Source of the DNA: Chthoniobacter flavus Ellin428
Lineage (GTDB): Bacteria; Verrucomicrobiota; Verrucomicrobiia; Chthoniobacterales; Chthoniobacteraceae
Direction of reading: 5' to 3'
Length of the DNA stretch: 64,000 nucleotides
NCBI RefSeq assembly: GCF_000173075.1
Contig: NZ_ABVL01000012.1
Span: 62,001 to 126,000, forward strand
Part shown: positions 37,454-47,285 of the stretch, piece by piece
How the letters are laid out: each line of letters begins with the position of its first letter
How positions within the stretch are numbered: the first letter of the stretch is position 1
Made by a program: the position numbers and the translations under genes
The notes under the pieces: model-generated
Database searches by the model: none
Told to the model about the DNA's origin: nothing
The model's input: only the letters and a program-made list of their open reading frames with translations

Positions 37454-39223
37454 ATGAAGTTTACCCAGCGTTCCTCCCGCGTCGCATTTTTCGCCGCCTT
37501 CTGCCTTGCCGTCATGGTGGCCGATTCCCGCGCCGAGACCCCGGCGGCTGTCTGCAATCAAGTCCGCTTTCAGCCCAATTGGGGCGGTGAAAAGGACATC
37601 GTGGGAGGAAAGATCGAAGGCTCCAATGTTTCGAGCCAGACCGGTTTCGTGACGCTCGCGGAAATCAAGGAGGCGCCCAAGTTGAAGGAGTGGGGCGAGG
37701 TCAAATTCGACAACACCAAGGTCTATCGCTATTTGCGTGTGGCGTTGCCGCACGAAGGGAAGGGGAAGTTGAGCAAGGTGGAGTTCTATGATGGGGGGCA
37801 ACTCGTGGCCACTGACAAAATGGGATTGCGCCTTAATTATTTCTACGGCGATGCCCCGGATGATCACATCATCGGCTACGATCTCCGCGAAAAGGGTTCG
37901 ACCCGGCCGCCGGGTTTCAAGCCCGGCAACCCGGATCTGACCGGGCCGGCGGATGTCGCCTTGACCGCCGCGGATGGCGCCGTCATTCGCTACACGCTCG
38001 ATGGGACGATGCCGACGGCGGATCACGGCGGAATCTACAAGACGCCAATTCACGTCGATCAGAATACGACAATCAACGCCGTGGCCATTCTGCCTGACCG
38101 TGCGCCGAGTCCGCCGAATGGCGTCACCTTTTTGCTGCCCGCCTCGACGAAGCAGGGGTTGGCCGTGGCCAGCGTGGGCAACAGTCTCACCGGCATCACC
38201 CTCAACTTTTGGCGCTACGCCCGCACCGCCGGGTACAAACACACGACCTATCCTTTTCTCCGCGGCGGCGCCTTGACTCGCGAACTGTGGGCGCTGACCT
38301 CGAGCGAATATGCTGCGGAACTCAAGGAGATGGAGAAGACGAGACCTTCGCTCGCGAACGGGCAACCGTGGGACGACTTTTGGCAGAAGATCAGGAAAGT
38401 GGATGTCTTTACCCTGCAACCGCGCGATTTCGATCTCGAGAAGGAGACGGCGGCGGAGGTGAATTTCCTCAAGCTCTTCCGGCAGAAATGGCCGGACCTG
38501 CAGCCGTATCTTTATTGCGAATGGGTGGAGCTGGCCCGTCAGCGGCCGAGTGACAAAGGCACGGTGCCGAGCTTCGAGATGCAGAAGACATTCCCAGCGC
38601 TCACGTGGGAGGAATCGATGAGCGCGATGCTGCTCTACATGGAGGAACTGCAACATCGTCTTGCCGCGGCTTATCCCGAGGGCAGGCCGGCGCACATCAT
38701 TCCCGCGGCGCTCGCCATGGGCTGGGTGAAAAACAAGATCGACCACGGCCAGTTTCCCGGAGCGCAGCCGGGCGAGTTTTATTCGCTGCTCTTCAGCGAC
38801 CAGGTGCACCCCGCCGAGAATGGCGCCTTCCTCGTGGACATGACGTGGTATTCGATGCTCTACCGCGAGCCGTCGGAAGGCAAGGTGCTGCCGGTCGGCA
38901 CGACTCTCACACCCGAGCAAGCGCGCGCCATGGAGCAATTGGCGTGGGACGTCCTGAAGCACTATCCGGACTGCGGATTTTACGAGGAGGGTAAGGAGCC
39001 ATGCGGCCAGCCGGAGTTTGCCAATGACGGCAGGATCATCACGTTGAAATCGTCCACGCCGGGCGCGTGGTTTCGCTACACCCTCGATGGCACGAAGCCG
39101 ACGCGCACGCGTGGCTATGTCTACTGCGGTGCGATCAGTGTGCAGCCCGGCATTCACGTCCAGGCCATCGCTTACAAAAGCGGCATGGCGGACAGCGCGG
39201 TGGCCGATGCCGGCCAGAAATAA
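37454..39223 (+). CDS. Secreted SGNH hydrolase with discoidin-like and CHB_HEX domains (paralogue 1)
   Basis: A 589-residue exported protein. Signal peptide to about 28. About 35-120 resemble a carbohydrate-binding discoidin-like domain (GGKIEGSNVS, YRYLRVALP, KVEFYDGGQL). CHB_HEX-type repeats lie at about 175-225 (GAVIRYTLDGTMPT) and 535-585 (AWFRYTLDGTKPTRTRGYVY). The central domain (about 237-500) has SGNH features: VGNSLTG with candidate Ser244 and DQVHPAENGAF with Asp449 and His452. A carbohydrate esterase, such as an acetylesterase, is the best guess. The ATG at 37454 was preferred over GTG at 37436. First of three tandem paralogues. Confidence 0.75.
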   Translation: MKFTQRSSRVAFFAAFCLAVMVADSRAETPAAVCNQVRFQPNWGGEKDIVGGKIEGSNVSSQTGFVTLAEIKEAPKLKEWGEVKFDNTKVYRYLRVALPHEGKGKLSKVEFYDGGQLVATDKMGLRLNYFYGDAPDDHIIGYDLREKGSTRPPGFKPGNPDLTGPADVALTAADGAVIRYTLDGTMPTADHGGIYKTPIHVDQNTTINAVAILPDRAPSPPNGVTFLLPASTKQGLAVASVGNSLTGITLNFWRYARTAGYKHTTYPFLRGGALTRELWALTSSEYAAELKEMEKTRPSLANGQPWDDFWQKIRKVDVFTLQPRDFDLEKETAAEVNFLKLFRQKWPDLQPYLYCEWVELARQRPSDKGTVPSFEMQKTFPALTWEESMSAMLLYMEELQHRLAAAYPEGRPAHIIPAALAMGWVKNKIDHGQFPGAQPGEFYSLLFSDQVHPAENGAFLVDMTWYSMLYREPSEGKVLPVGTTLTPEQARAMEQLAWDVLKHYPDCGFYEEGKEPCGQPEFANDGRIITLKSSTPGAWFRYTLDGTKPTRTRGYVYCGAISVQPGIHVQAIAYKSGMADSAVADAGQK

Positions 39224-39238
39224 GCCCCCGATTTTCCC

Positions 39239-41023
39239 ATGAAAACCCCACTCGCCTTCGCCGCGCTGCTTGCCGGTGTCTTCCTCACGTTTGCCGCGCC
39301 CGATCTCCGCGCGGAAAATCCGCCGCCCGTTTGCAATCGTGTTCGCTTCCAGCCCACCGCCGCAGGTCCCAAGGACATGATCGGTGGCAAGATCGAAGGC
39401 TCGAACGTCTCGCGCACCGAAGGCTTCGTCACCCTCGCGGAGATCAAGGAAGTGCCGAACGCGAAGGATTGGAACGAGCTGAAATTCGATAACACCAAGG
39501 TCTATCGTTATCTACGGCTGGCGCTCCCATCGGAGGGGAAAGCGAAATTCGGCAAGGTGGAGTTTTACGATGGCGACCAACTCATCGCGGGTGGAGATCG
39601 TGGCGTGGAGATCCACTACTTCCTGCCGGATGCGCAGGACAATCGCACCACGGGTTACGACCTTTTCAATGCCGCTGCCCAGCGCGTTTCTTTCGAGCCA
39701 AAGGAGGGCGATCTCGCCGGTCCCGCCGACGTCAAGCTCGCCTCCACGCGCGGCGCGGTGATCCGCTACACGCTCGACGGCACGTGGCCCACCGCGGAGC
39801 ACGGCGAGACGTACACGCAGCCCATTCACATCGACAAGAGCACCACGATCAGCGCTGTGGCCATTTTGCCCGAGCGTGCGCCGAGCCTGCTCAATACGCA
39901 GACTTATCTGCTGCCGAATTCCAGCAAGCCCGGCCTCAATACCGCGCATCTTGGCAACAGCCTCACCGGTACCACCGGCGGGTTCTGGCGCTACGCCCGC
40001 ACTGCGGGTTACGATCACAAAGCGAATGCCTTCCTGCGGCCCGGAGCGTTGACCCGCGAATTGTATGCCGTCGCCACTGGCGATTACGTGAATGACAAGG
40101 TGGCCAACGCCAAGGAAATGCAGGCGCAAAAGCGGGGCGTGCCGACGTGGGCGGAATTCTGGGGCAGGGTCGGCAAGATCGATCTGCTGACCATGCAGCC
40201 GCGGGATTTCGATCTCGATAAGGAGATCGCGGCCGAGGTGGGCTTCCTCAAGCTCTTCCGCCAGAAGTCGCCTGACCTGCAGCCGTGGCTCTATTGCGAA
40301 TGGGTGGAGATGGTCCGCCAGCGTCCGAGCGACAAGGGCACGGTCCCGAGCTTCGAGATGACGAAGACTTTTCCCGCGCTCACGTGGGAAGAATCGATGA
40401 GCGCGATGTTGCTCTATGTGGAGGAATTGCAGCACCGCCTGGCCGCGGCATATCCGGAAGGCAAGCCGGCGCATATCATTCCATCGGCGCTCGCCATGGG
40501 CTGGATCAAGAATCGGATCGACCACGGTCAGTTTGGCGATGCGAAGCCGGGCACGTTTTATCCGCTGCTTTTCAATGACCAGGTGCATCCCGCCGATGTC
40601 CCCATCCACGGCACGGCGAATGGCGCTTTCCTCGTGGATATGACCTGGTTCTCGGCGCTCTATCGCGAGAGGTCGGAGGGCAAGGTGCTGCCGATTGAAA
40701 CGACCTTCACGCCGGAGCAGGTGCGCCTCGTGGAACAACTCGCCTGGGACGTCATCAAGAACTATCCCGACTGCGGTCTTTACGAGGAAGGCAAGGACCC
40801 CTGCGGCCAGCCGGAGTTTGCGAACGACGGTAAGATCATCACGCTGAAATCGTCCACGCCGGGCGCCTGGTTCCGCTACACGCTCGATGGCACCACCCCG
40901 ACGCACACGCGCGGTTATGTCTATTGCGGTGCGATCAGCGTGCAGCCGGGCATTCAGTTGAAGGCCGTGGCTTACAAGAGCGGCATGGCGGACAGCGCGG
41001 TCGCTGAAGCGGACAAGAAATGA
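39239..41023 (+). CDS. Secreted SGNH hydrolase with discoidin-like and CHB_HEX domains (paralogue 2)
   Basis: A 594-residue paralogue of the preceding gene, 15 bases after its stop. Signal peptide, discoidin-like part (RFQPTAAGPKD, GGKIEGSNVSRTEGFVTLAE), first CHB_HEX repeat (GAVIRYTLDGTWPTAEHG), SGNH core with LGNSLTG (Ser241) and NDQVHPADVPIHG, then the second repeat (AWFRYTLDGTTPTHTRGYVY). The close similarity over the whole length marks a recent tandem duplication. Its TGA overlaps the ATG of the third copy, so the three are translated together. Confidence 0.75.
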   Translation: MKTPLAFAALLAGVFLTFAAPDLRAENPPPVCNRVRFQPTAAGPKDMIGGKIEGSNVSRTEGFVTLAEIKEVPNAKDWNELKFDNTKVYRYLRLALPSEGKAKFGKVEFYDGDQLIAGGDRGVEIHYFLPDAQDNRTTGYDLFNAAAQRVSFEPKEGDLAGPADVKLASTRGAVIRYTLDGTWPTAEHGETYTQPIHIDKSTTISAVAILPERAPSLLNTQTYLLPNSSKPGLNTAHLGNSLTGTTGGFWRYARTAGYDHKANAFLRPGALTRELYAVATGDYVNDKVANAKEMQAQKRGVPTWAEFWGRVGKIDLLTMQPRDFDLDKEIAAEVGFLKLFRQKSPDLQPWLYCEWVEMVRQRPSDKGTVPSFEMTKTFPALTWEESMSAMLLYVEELQHRLAAAYPEGKPAHIIPSALAMGWIKNRIDHGQFGDAKPGTFYPLLFNDQVHPADVPIHGTANGAFLVDMTWFSALYRERSEGKVLPIETTFTPEQVRLVEQLAWDVIKNYPDCGLYEEGKDPCGQPEFANDGKIITLKSSTPGAWFRYTLDGTTPTHTRGYVYCGAISVQPGIQLKAVAYKSGMADSAVAEADKK

Positions 41024-42897
41024 ACATGCGAATGCAAAAGCTCTTCACTCGTCTTCTCTGCTGCCTCGCCGTTGGGCAGGCGCTCAGCGCTCCCGCCGGG
41101 GATCCTCCGCTGCTCATCTTCAATCGGGTCCGATTCTATCCCGCACCGGGGAAGGAGCAGGCGATGGTCGGCGGCAAATTCAGCGGCTCGAATGTCTCGC
41201 CGAATGCCGGCTTCGAGTTGCTGGGAGAAATCAAAACCGCGCCGGCGCCCAATCAATGGAACGAGTTGGCGATTCCGAATACCAAGCCCTATCGCTGGCT
41301 GCGTTATGACGCTCCCGCCGGTTCGTATGGCATGGTCGCGGAACTCGAATTTTATGCGGGCGATCGCAAGCTGGCGGGTTCGCCGTATGGCTCAATCGCA
41401 CAACGCGAGCCCGGCCGGTCTTATCCGCGCGCCATGGACGGAAAGACGAATTCGGTCTGGGAAACCGATAATCCGGACGGCCAGTTCGTCGCGCTGGACA
41501 CCTGGGATTTTTCCGCGGTGAAGCAGCCGATCATGGAGCCGGGAGAGCATCGTGGTAACATCCCGGTCAGCGTGAAATGTCCTACGCCGGAAAAGGGTCC
41601 GATTCAGGTGACGCTGCGCTGCAGCACGCCCGGTGCGATGATTCGCTACACTATCGACGGGACGACACCTGGCATCAACGATGGCGTGGTCTACGACAAA
41701 CCGTTCACCATCGACCACACCACGACGATTGTGGCTGTGGCGTTTCGGAAAGACCTCGCGCCCAGTCCCGCGACGATGTGGACCTATCTCGTGGACGGTT
41801 CGACCAAGCCCGGCCTGCGGAGCTTCAGCATCGGCAACAGCCTGACGCAAAGCACCGCGCGCATGGGCATCTTCGCGCACACCGCGGGTTATCTGCACGA
41901 ATATACCAATTTCACCAAGCCCGGCGTTCCCACCTATTCGCTTTGGGAAGGCTTCGCCTCGCAGCCGAAACCGGAGTGGACGCAGACCCTCGAGGCGATT
42001 CCGAACATCGACGAATTCACCGTGCAGCTCCGCGACTTCGACGTCGCGCACGAAGCCAAACACGATATTCTCTTTTTCAATCTCATCCGCGCGAAGTCGC
42101 CGGAAATGCAGCCGTGGTTTTATACGGAATGGACCGAACGCGCGCGGTATCAGCCCCCGGGTGCCAAGGTCGATTTGTCCAGGGGTGTGCCGCGCTATGG
42201 TCTTGGCAAACTCACCGCCCTGCCGACGGATACCGGGGAATTCAGAGCAGCGAGACCAAGCTCTTTCCGGCGCGCAGTTGGGAGGAATCGGCAGGCGCGT
42301 TTCTACTCTACGTTGAGGAAGTGCAGAAGAAAGTGATGGAGACTTATCACGACGGGAAACGCCCGCGGGTGCTGCCCACGGTGCTGGCCGTCGGCTGGCT
42401 GAAGAAGTGGCTGGAGCAGGGGAAAGTCCCCGGCCCTTGATCTTAACGCTTTCGACGACATGATGTTTTCACGATTGCGTGCATCCCGGACCTGATGGCC
42501 CAGTTCCTTCATCGACTCCCGTTTGGTTCGCCGCCTTTTACGGCAAATCGCCCCGAAGGCCAGGTGCTGCCCGTCGGTACCAATCTCACCCGCCCGCCCC
42601 AGGCTAATGCGCTGGAGCGTCCTCGCGTGGGATGTGGTGAGGAATTATCCCGACTGCGGCGTGTATGAAGAGGGCAAGCGGCCCTGCGGCAAACCGGAGT
42701 TCGCCAGCGATGGCATGACCGTTACGCTCAAGTCCGCCACGCCGGGCGCCTGGTTTCGTTACACCCTCGATGGCACCAGGCCCACGCGCACCCGCGGTTA
42801 TGTCTACTGCGGGCAGATCAGCGTGCAGCCGGGCATCCAGTTGAAAGCCGTCGCTTACCAGAGCGGTATGGCCGACAGCGAAGTGGCCACCCAATAG
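41020..42897 (+). pseudogene. Third SGNH/discoidin/CHB_HEX paralogue, broken by clustered indels
   Basis: Frame 1 runs from 41020 (ATGA overlap with copy 2) to about 42235 with signal peptide, a fuller discoidin part (AMDGKTNSVWETDNPDGQ), CHB_HEX repeat (AMIRYTIDGTTPGINDG) and IGNSLTQST. The frame then shifts near 42234, 42434, 42470, 42552, 42590 and 42620. Removing or adding one base each time gives a continuous relative of copies 1-2, including DCVHPGPDGPVPSSTPVW (active-site Asp/His), then NYPDCGVYEEG and AWFRYTLDGTRPTRTRGYVY to 42897. Between breaks the coding signal is intact. Sequence error is likelier than decay, but a young pseudogene is possible. Confidence 0.7.
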
Positions 42898-42916
42898 TCC
42901 CCCAGCTCCCCAACCC

Positions 42917-44377
42917 ATGAAACGTCTCACCCTGCTTCTCGCATCCTGCCTCGCCGCGGCGACCACCGCGTTCGCCGCGACACCGGATAAACCGAACATC
43001 CTCTTCATCCTCGCCGATGACATGGGCTGGTCAGATCTCGGCTGTTACGGCGCGGATTTGCACGAGACGCCGAATATCGATCGTTTCGCCAGCGGCGCGG
43101 TGCGTTTCACGAGCGCCTATGCGATGTCGGTCTGTTCGCCGTCGCGCTCGACCTTGATGACCGGCAAGCACGCCGCACGGCTGCATTTCACCATCTGGGC
43201 CGAAGGCGCGCAGGAGGGCGGAGCCAAAAATCGCGAGCTACGTGAAGCAGAGTCGATCTGGAATCTGCCCAATTCGGAAAAGACGATCGCGACGTATTTG
43301 AAATCCGCCGGCTACCTCACCGCACTCATCGGTAAATGGCACCTCGGCGATTGGGAACATTACCCGGAGGCGCACGGTTTCGATATCAACATCGGTGGCA
43401 CGAACTGGGGCGCGCCGCAGACCTTTTGGTGGCCGTACAGCGGCAGCGGGACGCATGGGCCGGAGTTTCGTTACATCCCGCATCTGGAATACGGACACCC
43501 CGGCGAATACCTCACCGACCGATTGACCGATGAGGCGATCAAGGTGATCGACCACGCGGGGGATCAGCCGTTCTTCGTTTATCTCGCGCATCACGCCGTG
43601 CACACGCCGATCGAGGCCAAGGCGGACGACATTCAGCACTTCGACGCGAAGTATCGCGACGGGATGAATCATCGCCACACCATCTACGCGGCGATGAACA
43701 AGGAGCTCGACGAAAATGTCGGCCGTGTTCTCGAACATCTCAAGGAGCGCGGGCTCGACAAAAACACCGTGGTGATTTTTGCCAGTGACAATGGCGGTTA
43801 CATCGGCGTGGACAAAGTCAGCGGGAAGAACATGCCGGTGACGAATAACGCGCCGCTGCGTTCGGGCAAAGGTGCGCTCTATGAAGGCGGCATCCGCGTG
43901 CCACTCATCATCCGCTGGCCGGGCGTGACGCCCAACGGCGCGACCTGCGACGAGCCGGTGATCCTGACCGACATGTTGCAGACCTTCCTGCACATCACCG
44001 GCCAGCCGCCGGCCACCGATGCGACGGATGGCATGGACATCAGCCCGTTGCTGAAGGACCCGAGTGCGAAGCTGAATCGCGACGCACTGTTCTTCCACTA
44101 TCCGCACTACTACCACACCACCACGCCGGTGAGCGCGATCCGCGCCCGCGATTGGAAGCTCCTCGAATTCTACGAGGATAATCACCTCGAGCTCTACAAT
44201 CTGCGCAACGATCTTTCGGAAAAGCACGACCTCGCCAAGGAAATGCCCGACAAGGCCGCGGCCCTGCGCGATCAACTGAACGCCTGGCGCGATTCGGTCG
44301 GCGCGGTGCTGCCGCAGCCGAATCCGGACTTCAAGGGTGGCAAGCCGAAACCGCAAAACGCCCAACTCACCCCGTGA
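42917..44377 (+). CDS. Secreted type I sulfatase (formylglycine-dependent)
   Basis: A 486-residue sulfatase that would remove sulfate esters from a glycan outside the cytoplasm. Signal peptide ends near TTAFAATPDK. NILFILADDMGWSDLGCYG is the calcium site; the C-S-P-S-R site for formylglycine is at residues 73-77 (Cys73), followed by STLMTGKHAARL. IGKWHLGDWEHYPEAHGFD and ASDNGGYIGVDK complete the fold. No anaerobic- or FGE-type maturase is in the window. It overlaps the next sulfatase gene as GTGA. Confidence 0.93.
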   Translation: MKRLTLLLASCLAAATTAFAATPDKPNILFILADDMGWSDLGCYGADLHETPNIDRFASGAVRFTSAYAMSVCSPSRSTLMTGKHAARLHFTIWAEGAQEGGAKNRELREAESIWNLPNSEKTIATYLKSAGYLTALIGKWHLGDWEHYPEAHGFDINIGGTNWGAPQTFWWPYSGSGTHGPEFRYIPHLEYGHPGEYLTDRLTDEAIKVIDHAGDQPFFVYLAHHAVHTPIEAKADDIQHFDAKYRDGMNHRHTIYAAMNKELDENVGRVLEHLKERGLDKNTVVIFASDNGGYIGVDKVSGKNMPVTNNAPLRSGKGALYEGGIRVPLIIRWPGVTPNGATCDEPVILTDMLQTFLHITGQPPATDATDGMDISPLLKDPSAKLNRDALFFHYPHYYHTTTPVSAIRARDWKLLEFYEDNHLELYNLRNDLSEKHDLAKEMPDKAAALRDQLNAWRDSVGAVLPQPNPDFKGGKPKPQNAQLTP

Positions 44378-46254
44378 AGCGCCTTCTCTTCTTCCTTCTG
44401 CTGATCGTTTGCGGGGCCGTCGCGCGGGGCGCGGAGTCTTCGCCGAAGACGCGCCCGAACATCGTCTTCATCCTCGCCGACGATCTCGGCTGGAGCGACA
44501 CCACCCTCTACGGCACGACGAAATTCTTCGAGACGCCGAATATCGAGCGGCTTGCCGCGCGAGGGATGAAATTCACGAATGCCTACGCGGCCAATCCGGT
44601 GTGTTCCCCGACGCGGGCAAGCATCATGACCGGCCTTTATCCCGGCCGGCTCGGTATCACCACACCGTCGGGACATGTGCCGGAGGAAAAGCTGGAGGCC
44701 TCGCTCGTCGCGCGCGGTTCACCGAGCCAGAAGTCGTTGCAGGCGACGAGCGCCACGCGGTTGAAACTGGAGTATTTCACCCTCGCGGAGGCACTGAAAG
44801 GTGCGGGCTATGCCACCGGGCATTTCGGCAAATGGCATCTCGGGCCGGAGCCTTTCGATCCGCTGCATCAGGGATTCGACGTGGATGTGCCGCACTGGTC
44901 CGGCCCGGGCCCGGCGGGTTACATCGCCCCTTGGAAATCGCCGAAGTTCCATCTGCCGGCGAAGCCCGGCGAGCAGTTGGAGGACCTCATGTCGCAGGAG
45001 GCGATCAAGTTCATCCGCGTCCACAAGGATGAGCCGTTTTACCTCAACTATTGGGCCTTCTCCGTGCACTCGCCCTGGGGCGGCAAGCCCGATCTCATCG
45101 AGAAATACCGGCGGAAGGCCGACCCGAATTCCGCCCAGCGCAATCCCGTCTACGGCGCCATGGTAGAAAGTCTCGACGACGCTGTGGGTCGCCTGCTGGA
45201 CACGCTCGACGAACTGAAACTCAGCGATCACACGATCATCGTCTTCTTCTCCGACAATGGCGGCGTGAATTGGTTTGAGCCGGCGATGAAAGAGGAGGCC
45301 GGCATGAATTCTCCGCCGACGACCAACGCCCCGTTGCGCGCCGGCAAGGGCACGCTTTACGAAGGCGGCACGCGTGAGCCGTGTGTCGTGGTCTGGCCGG
45401 GCAAAACGAAAGCCGCCACGCAAAATGACGCGATGCTCTGCAGCGTGGACTTCTATCCCACGCTGCTCGAGATGGCCGGCGTGGCCGCGAAGCCGGATCT
45501 GAAATTCGACGGCGTGAGCCAGGTGCCCGCGCTGCTCGGCACCGGCACTCCGCGCGACACGCTCTTTTGCTATTACCCGGTCTATTCGCCGCCGGGCCAC
45601 GTGGTGCACACCATGCCCGGCGTGTGGGGCCGGCGCGGTGATTGGAAGCTCATCCGCTACTTCCATGACGCCGATGATCAATCCGACCGTTACGAGCTCT
45701 ACAACTTGCACGACGACCTCGGCGAAACGAAGGACCTCGCCGCGCGATTTCCCGACAAGGTGAAAGAGCTCAACGCGCTCATCGACGCGCATCTCGCGGA
45801 GACGCACGCGCTCATTCCCGGCAAGAATCCCGCCTACAATGCGCTCGTGCCCGATTGGGCGGTGAACAAGGAATCGACGGTCACGGTACGGGACGGTGCG
45901 CTGCTCCTCACCGCGACCGAAGCTGCGGTATCACTCTCGACGCGCGACCTGCCGCATGCGCAGGGACCTTACACCGTCGAGTTCCGAATGAAATCCAATG
46001 GCAAGGGCAACGGTCGTATTTTCTGGGCGGCGAATCCTCGCCAGCCTTATTTCCGCGATCGCGCCGTCAACTTCACCCCGACGCATGACAACGAGTGGCA
46101 GGACTTTGCGATCAAGCTGCCGGTGGAAACGCCGATCGAGATGCTGCGCTTCGATCCGGCCGTCGGCCCGGGCGAATTCCGCGTCGCTTACCTGCGTCTC
46201 AAGGACCGCAACGGCGCGGTGATCAAGGAATGGAATTACGCCACCGGGCACTGA
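44374..46254 (+). CDS. Secreted type I sulfatase with C-terminal beta-sandwich
   Basis: A 626-residue sulfatase starting at GTG, which overlaps the stop of the previous gene. Signal peptide (LLFFLLLIVCGAVARGAES), RPNIVFILADDLGWSDTTLY, then CSPTRASIMTGLYPGRLG with Cys77 for formylglycine, FGKWHLGPEPFDPLHQGFD and VFFSDNGGVNWF. Beyond about residue 495 it has an extra beta-sandwich region (DGALLLTATEAAVSLSTRDL, YTVEFRMKSNGKGNG), perhaps carbohydrate binding. Distinct from the first sulfatase, so probably a different sulfate position. Confidence 0.92.
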   Translation: MKRLLFFLLLIVCGAVARGAESSPKTRPNIVFILADDLGWSDTTLYGTTKFFETPNIERLAARGMKFTNAYAANPVCSPTRASIMTGLYPGRLGITTPSGHVPEEKLEASLVARGSPSQKSLQATSATRLKLEYFTLAEALKGAGYATGHFGKWHLGPEPFDPLHQGFDVDVPHWSGPGPAGYIAPWKSPKFHLPAKPGEQLEDLMSQEAIKFIRVHKDEPFYLNYWAFSVHSPWGGKPDLIEKYRRKADPNSAQRNPVYGAMVESLDDAVGRLLDTLDELKLSDHTIIVFFSDNGGVNWFEPAMKEEAGMNSPPTTNAPLRAGKGTLYEGGTREPCVVVWPGKTKAATQNDAMLCSVDFYPTLLEMAGVAAKPDLKFDGVSQVPALLGTGTPRDTLFCYYPVYSPPGHVVHTMPGVWGRRGDWKLIRYFHDADDQSDRYELYNLHDDLGETKDLAARFPDKVKELNALIDAHLAETHALIPGKNPAYNALVPDWAVNKESTVTVRDGALLLTATEAAVSLSTRDLPHAQGPYTVEFRMKSNGKGNGRIFWAANPRQPYFRDRAVNFTPTHDNEWQDFAIKLPVETPIEMLRFDPAVGPGEFRVAYLRLKDRNGAVIKEWNYATGH

Positions 46255-46304
46255 TGCATTTTCCCTAAGGACGGAGTGCTTCCCGATCTCAAACAGACAA
46301 CACT

Positions 46305-47285
46305 ATGAAACGTTCCCCTCATTTTGTCTCCGTGTTGCTTGCCCTGGTCGTGACCTTCACCAGCGCCCGGGGCGCCGATGAAAAAAGCGCCGCCGCCAGC
46401 CAACCCATCACCAAAGGCCAGCGCGTCTACACGTGCGGGCATAGCTTCCACGTCTTCGTCTACCGCTTGCTCGACGAAGTCGCGAAGTCGGCGGGCATTG
46501 CGGATCATCAATCCGTGGGCCTTTCCAGCATCGGTGGCTCGCGCGTTATCCAGCATTGGGATGCGCCGAATGACAAATTCGGGTCGAAGGCGGCGCTGAC
46601 CGCGGGGAAGGTCGACGTGCTCACGCTGTCGCCGATCTGGCTGCCGGACGAAGGTATCGACAACTTCGCCAAGCTGGGCGTGGAGCACAACCCGGACATC
46701 CGCGTTTTGGTGCAGGAATTCTGGATGCCGAATGATGAATACGTGCCGGTCTATCCACTGCAGGCGGGGAAGGGGATCGATCACAATGCGACCGATATCG
46801 CGGCATTGAAGGCGGCCAATGACAAATACTGCCACGATCTGGAGGATTACGTGAGCAAGGTGAACAAGGCGATCGGCAAGGAGGCGGTGTTTGTCGTGCC
46901 GGTGGGCGAAGCGGCGGACAAACTGCGCGAGAAACTCGTCGCCGGCCAGGCCCCGGGGCTGAAGATGCAGTGGGACTTGTTCCGCGATTCGTGGGGACAT
47001 CCGGATGCGCCATTGCAAGTGCTCGACGCCTATTGCTATTTCGCGGCGATTTATCATCGCAGCCCGGTGGGATTGCCCATGCCGAAGGCGCTCGCCGCTT
47101 ACAAGGTCGTGGGTCTCGACAAGGAACACAAAGTGCGCCCGCGCGGCACGACCCCGGTGCCGAACACTCCGCCCGCCGGACAGGAGATCAGCCAGCAGGA
47201 CAAGGAAAAGCTGAACCGCATGCTGCAGGAGATCGCCTGGGATACGGTGACGCATCATTCGATGACGGGAGTGCGCGCCCAATGA
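46305..47285 (+). CDS. Secreted SGNH-like hydrolase (326 aa)
   Basis: Exported protein with signal peptide (VLLALVVTFTSARGADE). SGNH-like blocks: VYTCGHSFHVFVYRLLD with Ser47 in a GHSF turn, SIGGSR as a second block, and LFRDSWGHPDAPLQVLDAY with Asp228 and His232 as block V. Unlike the triplicated genes it has no accessory domain. An esterase on the same glycan is inferred from position between a sulfatase and a beta-helix gene. It overlaps the following gene as ATGA. Confidence 0.65.
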   Translation: MKRSPHFVSVLLALVVTFTSARGADEKSAAASQPITKGQRVYTCGHSFHVFVYRLLDEVAKSAGIADHQSVGLSSIGGSRVIQHWDAPNDKFGSKAALTAGKVDVLTLSPIWLPDEGIDNFAKLGVEHNPDIRVLVQEFWMPNDEYVPVYPLQAGKGIDHNATDIAALKAANDKYCHDLEDYVSKVNKAIGKEAVFVVPVGEAADKLREKLVAGQAPGLKMQWDLFRDSWGHPDAPLQVLDAYCYFAAIYHRSPVGLPMPKALAAYKVVGLDKEHKVRPRGTTPVPNTPPAGQEISQQDKEKLNRMLQEIAWDTVTHHSMTGVRAQ

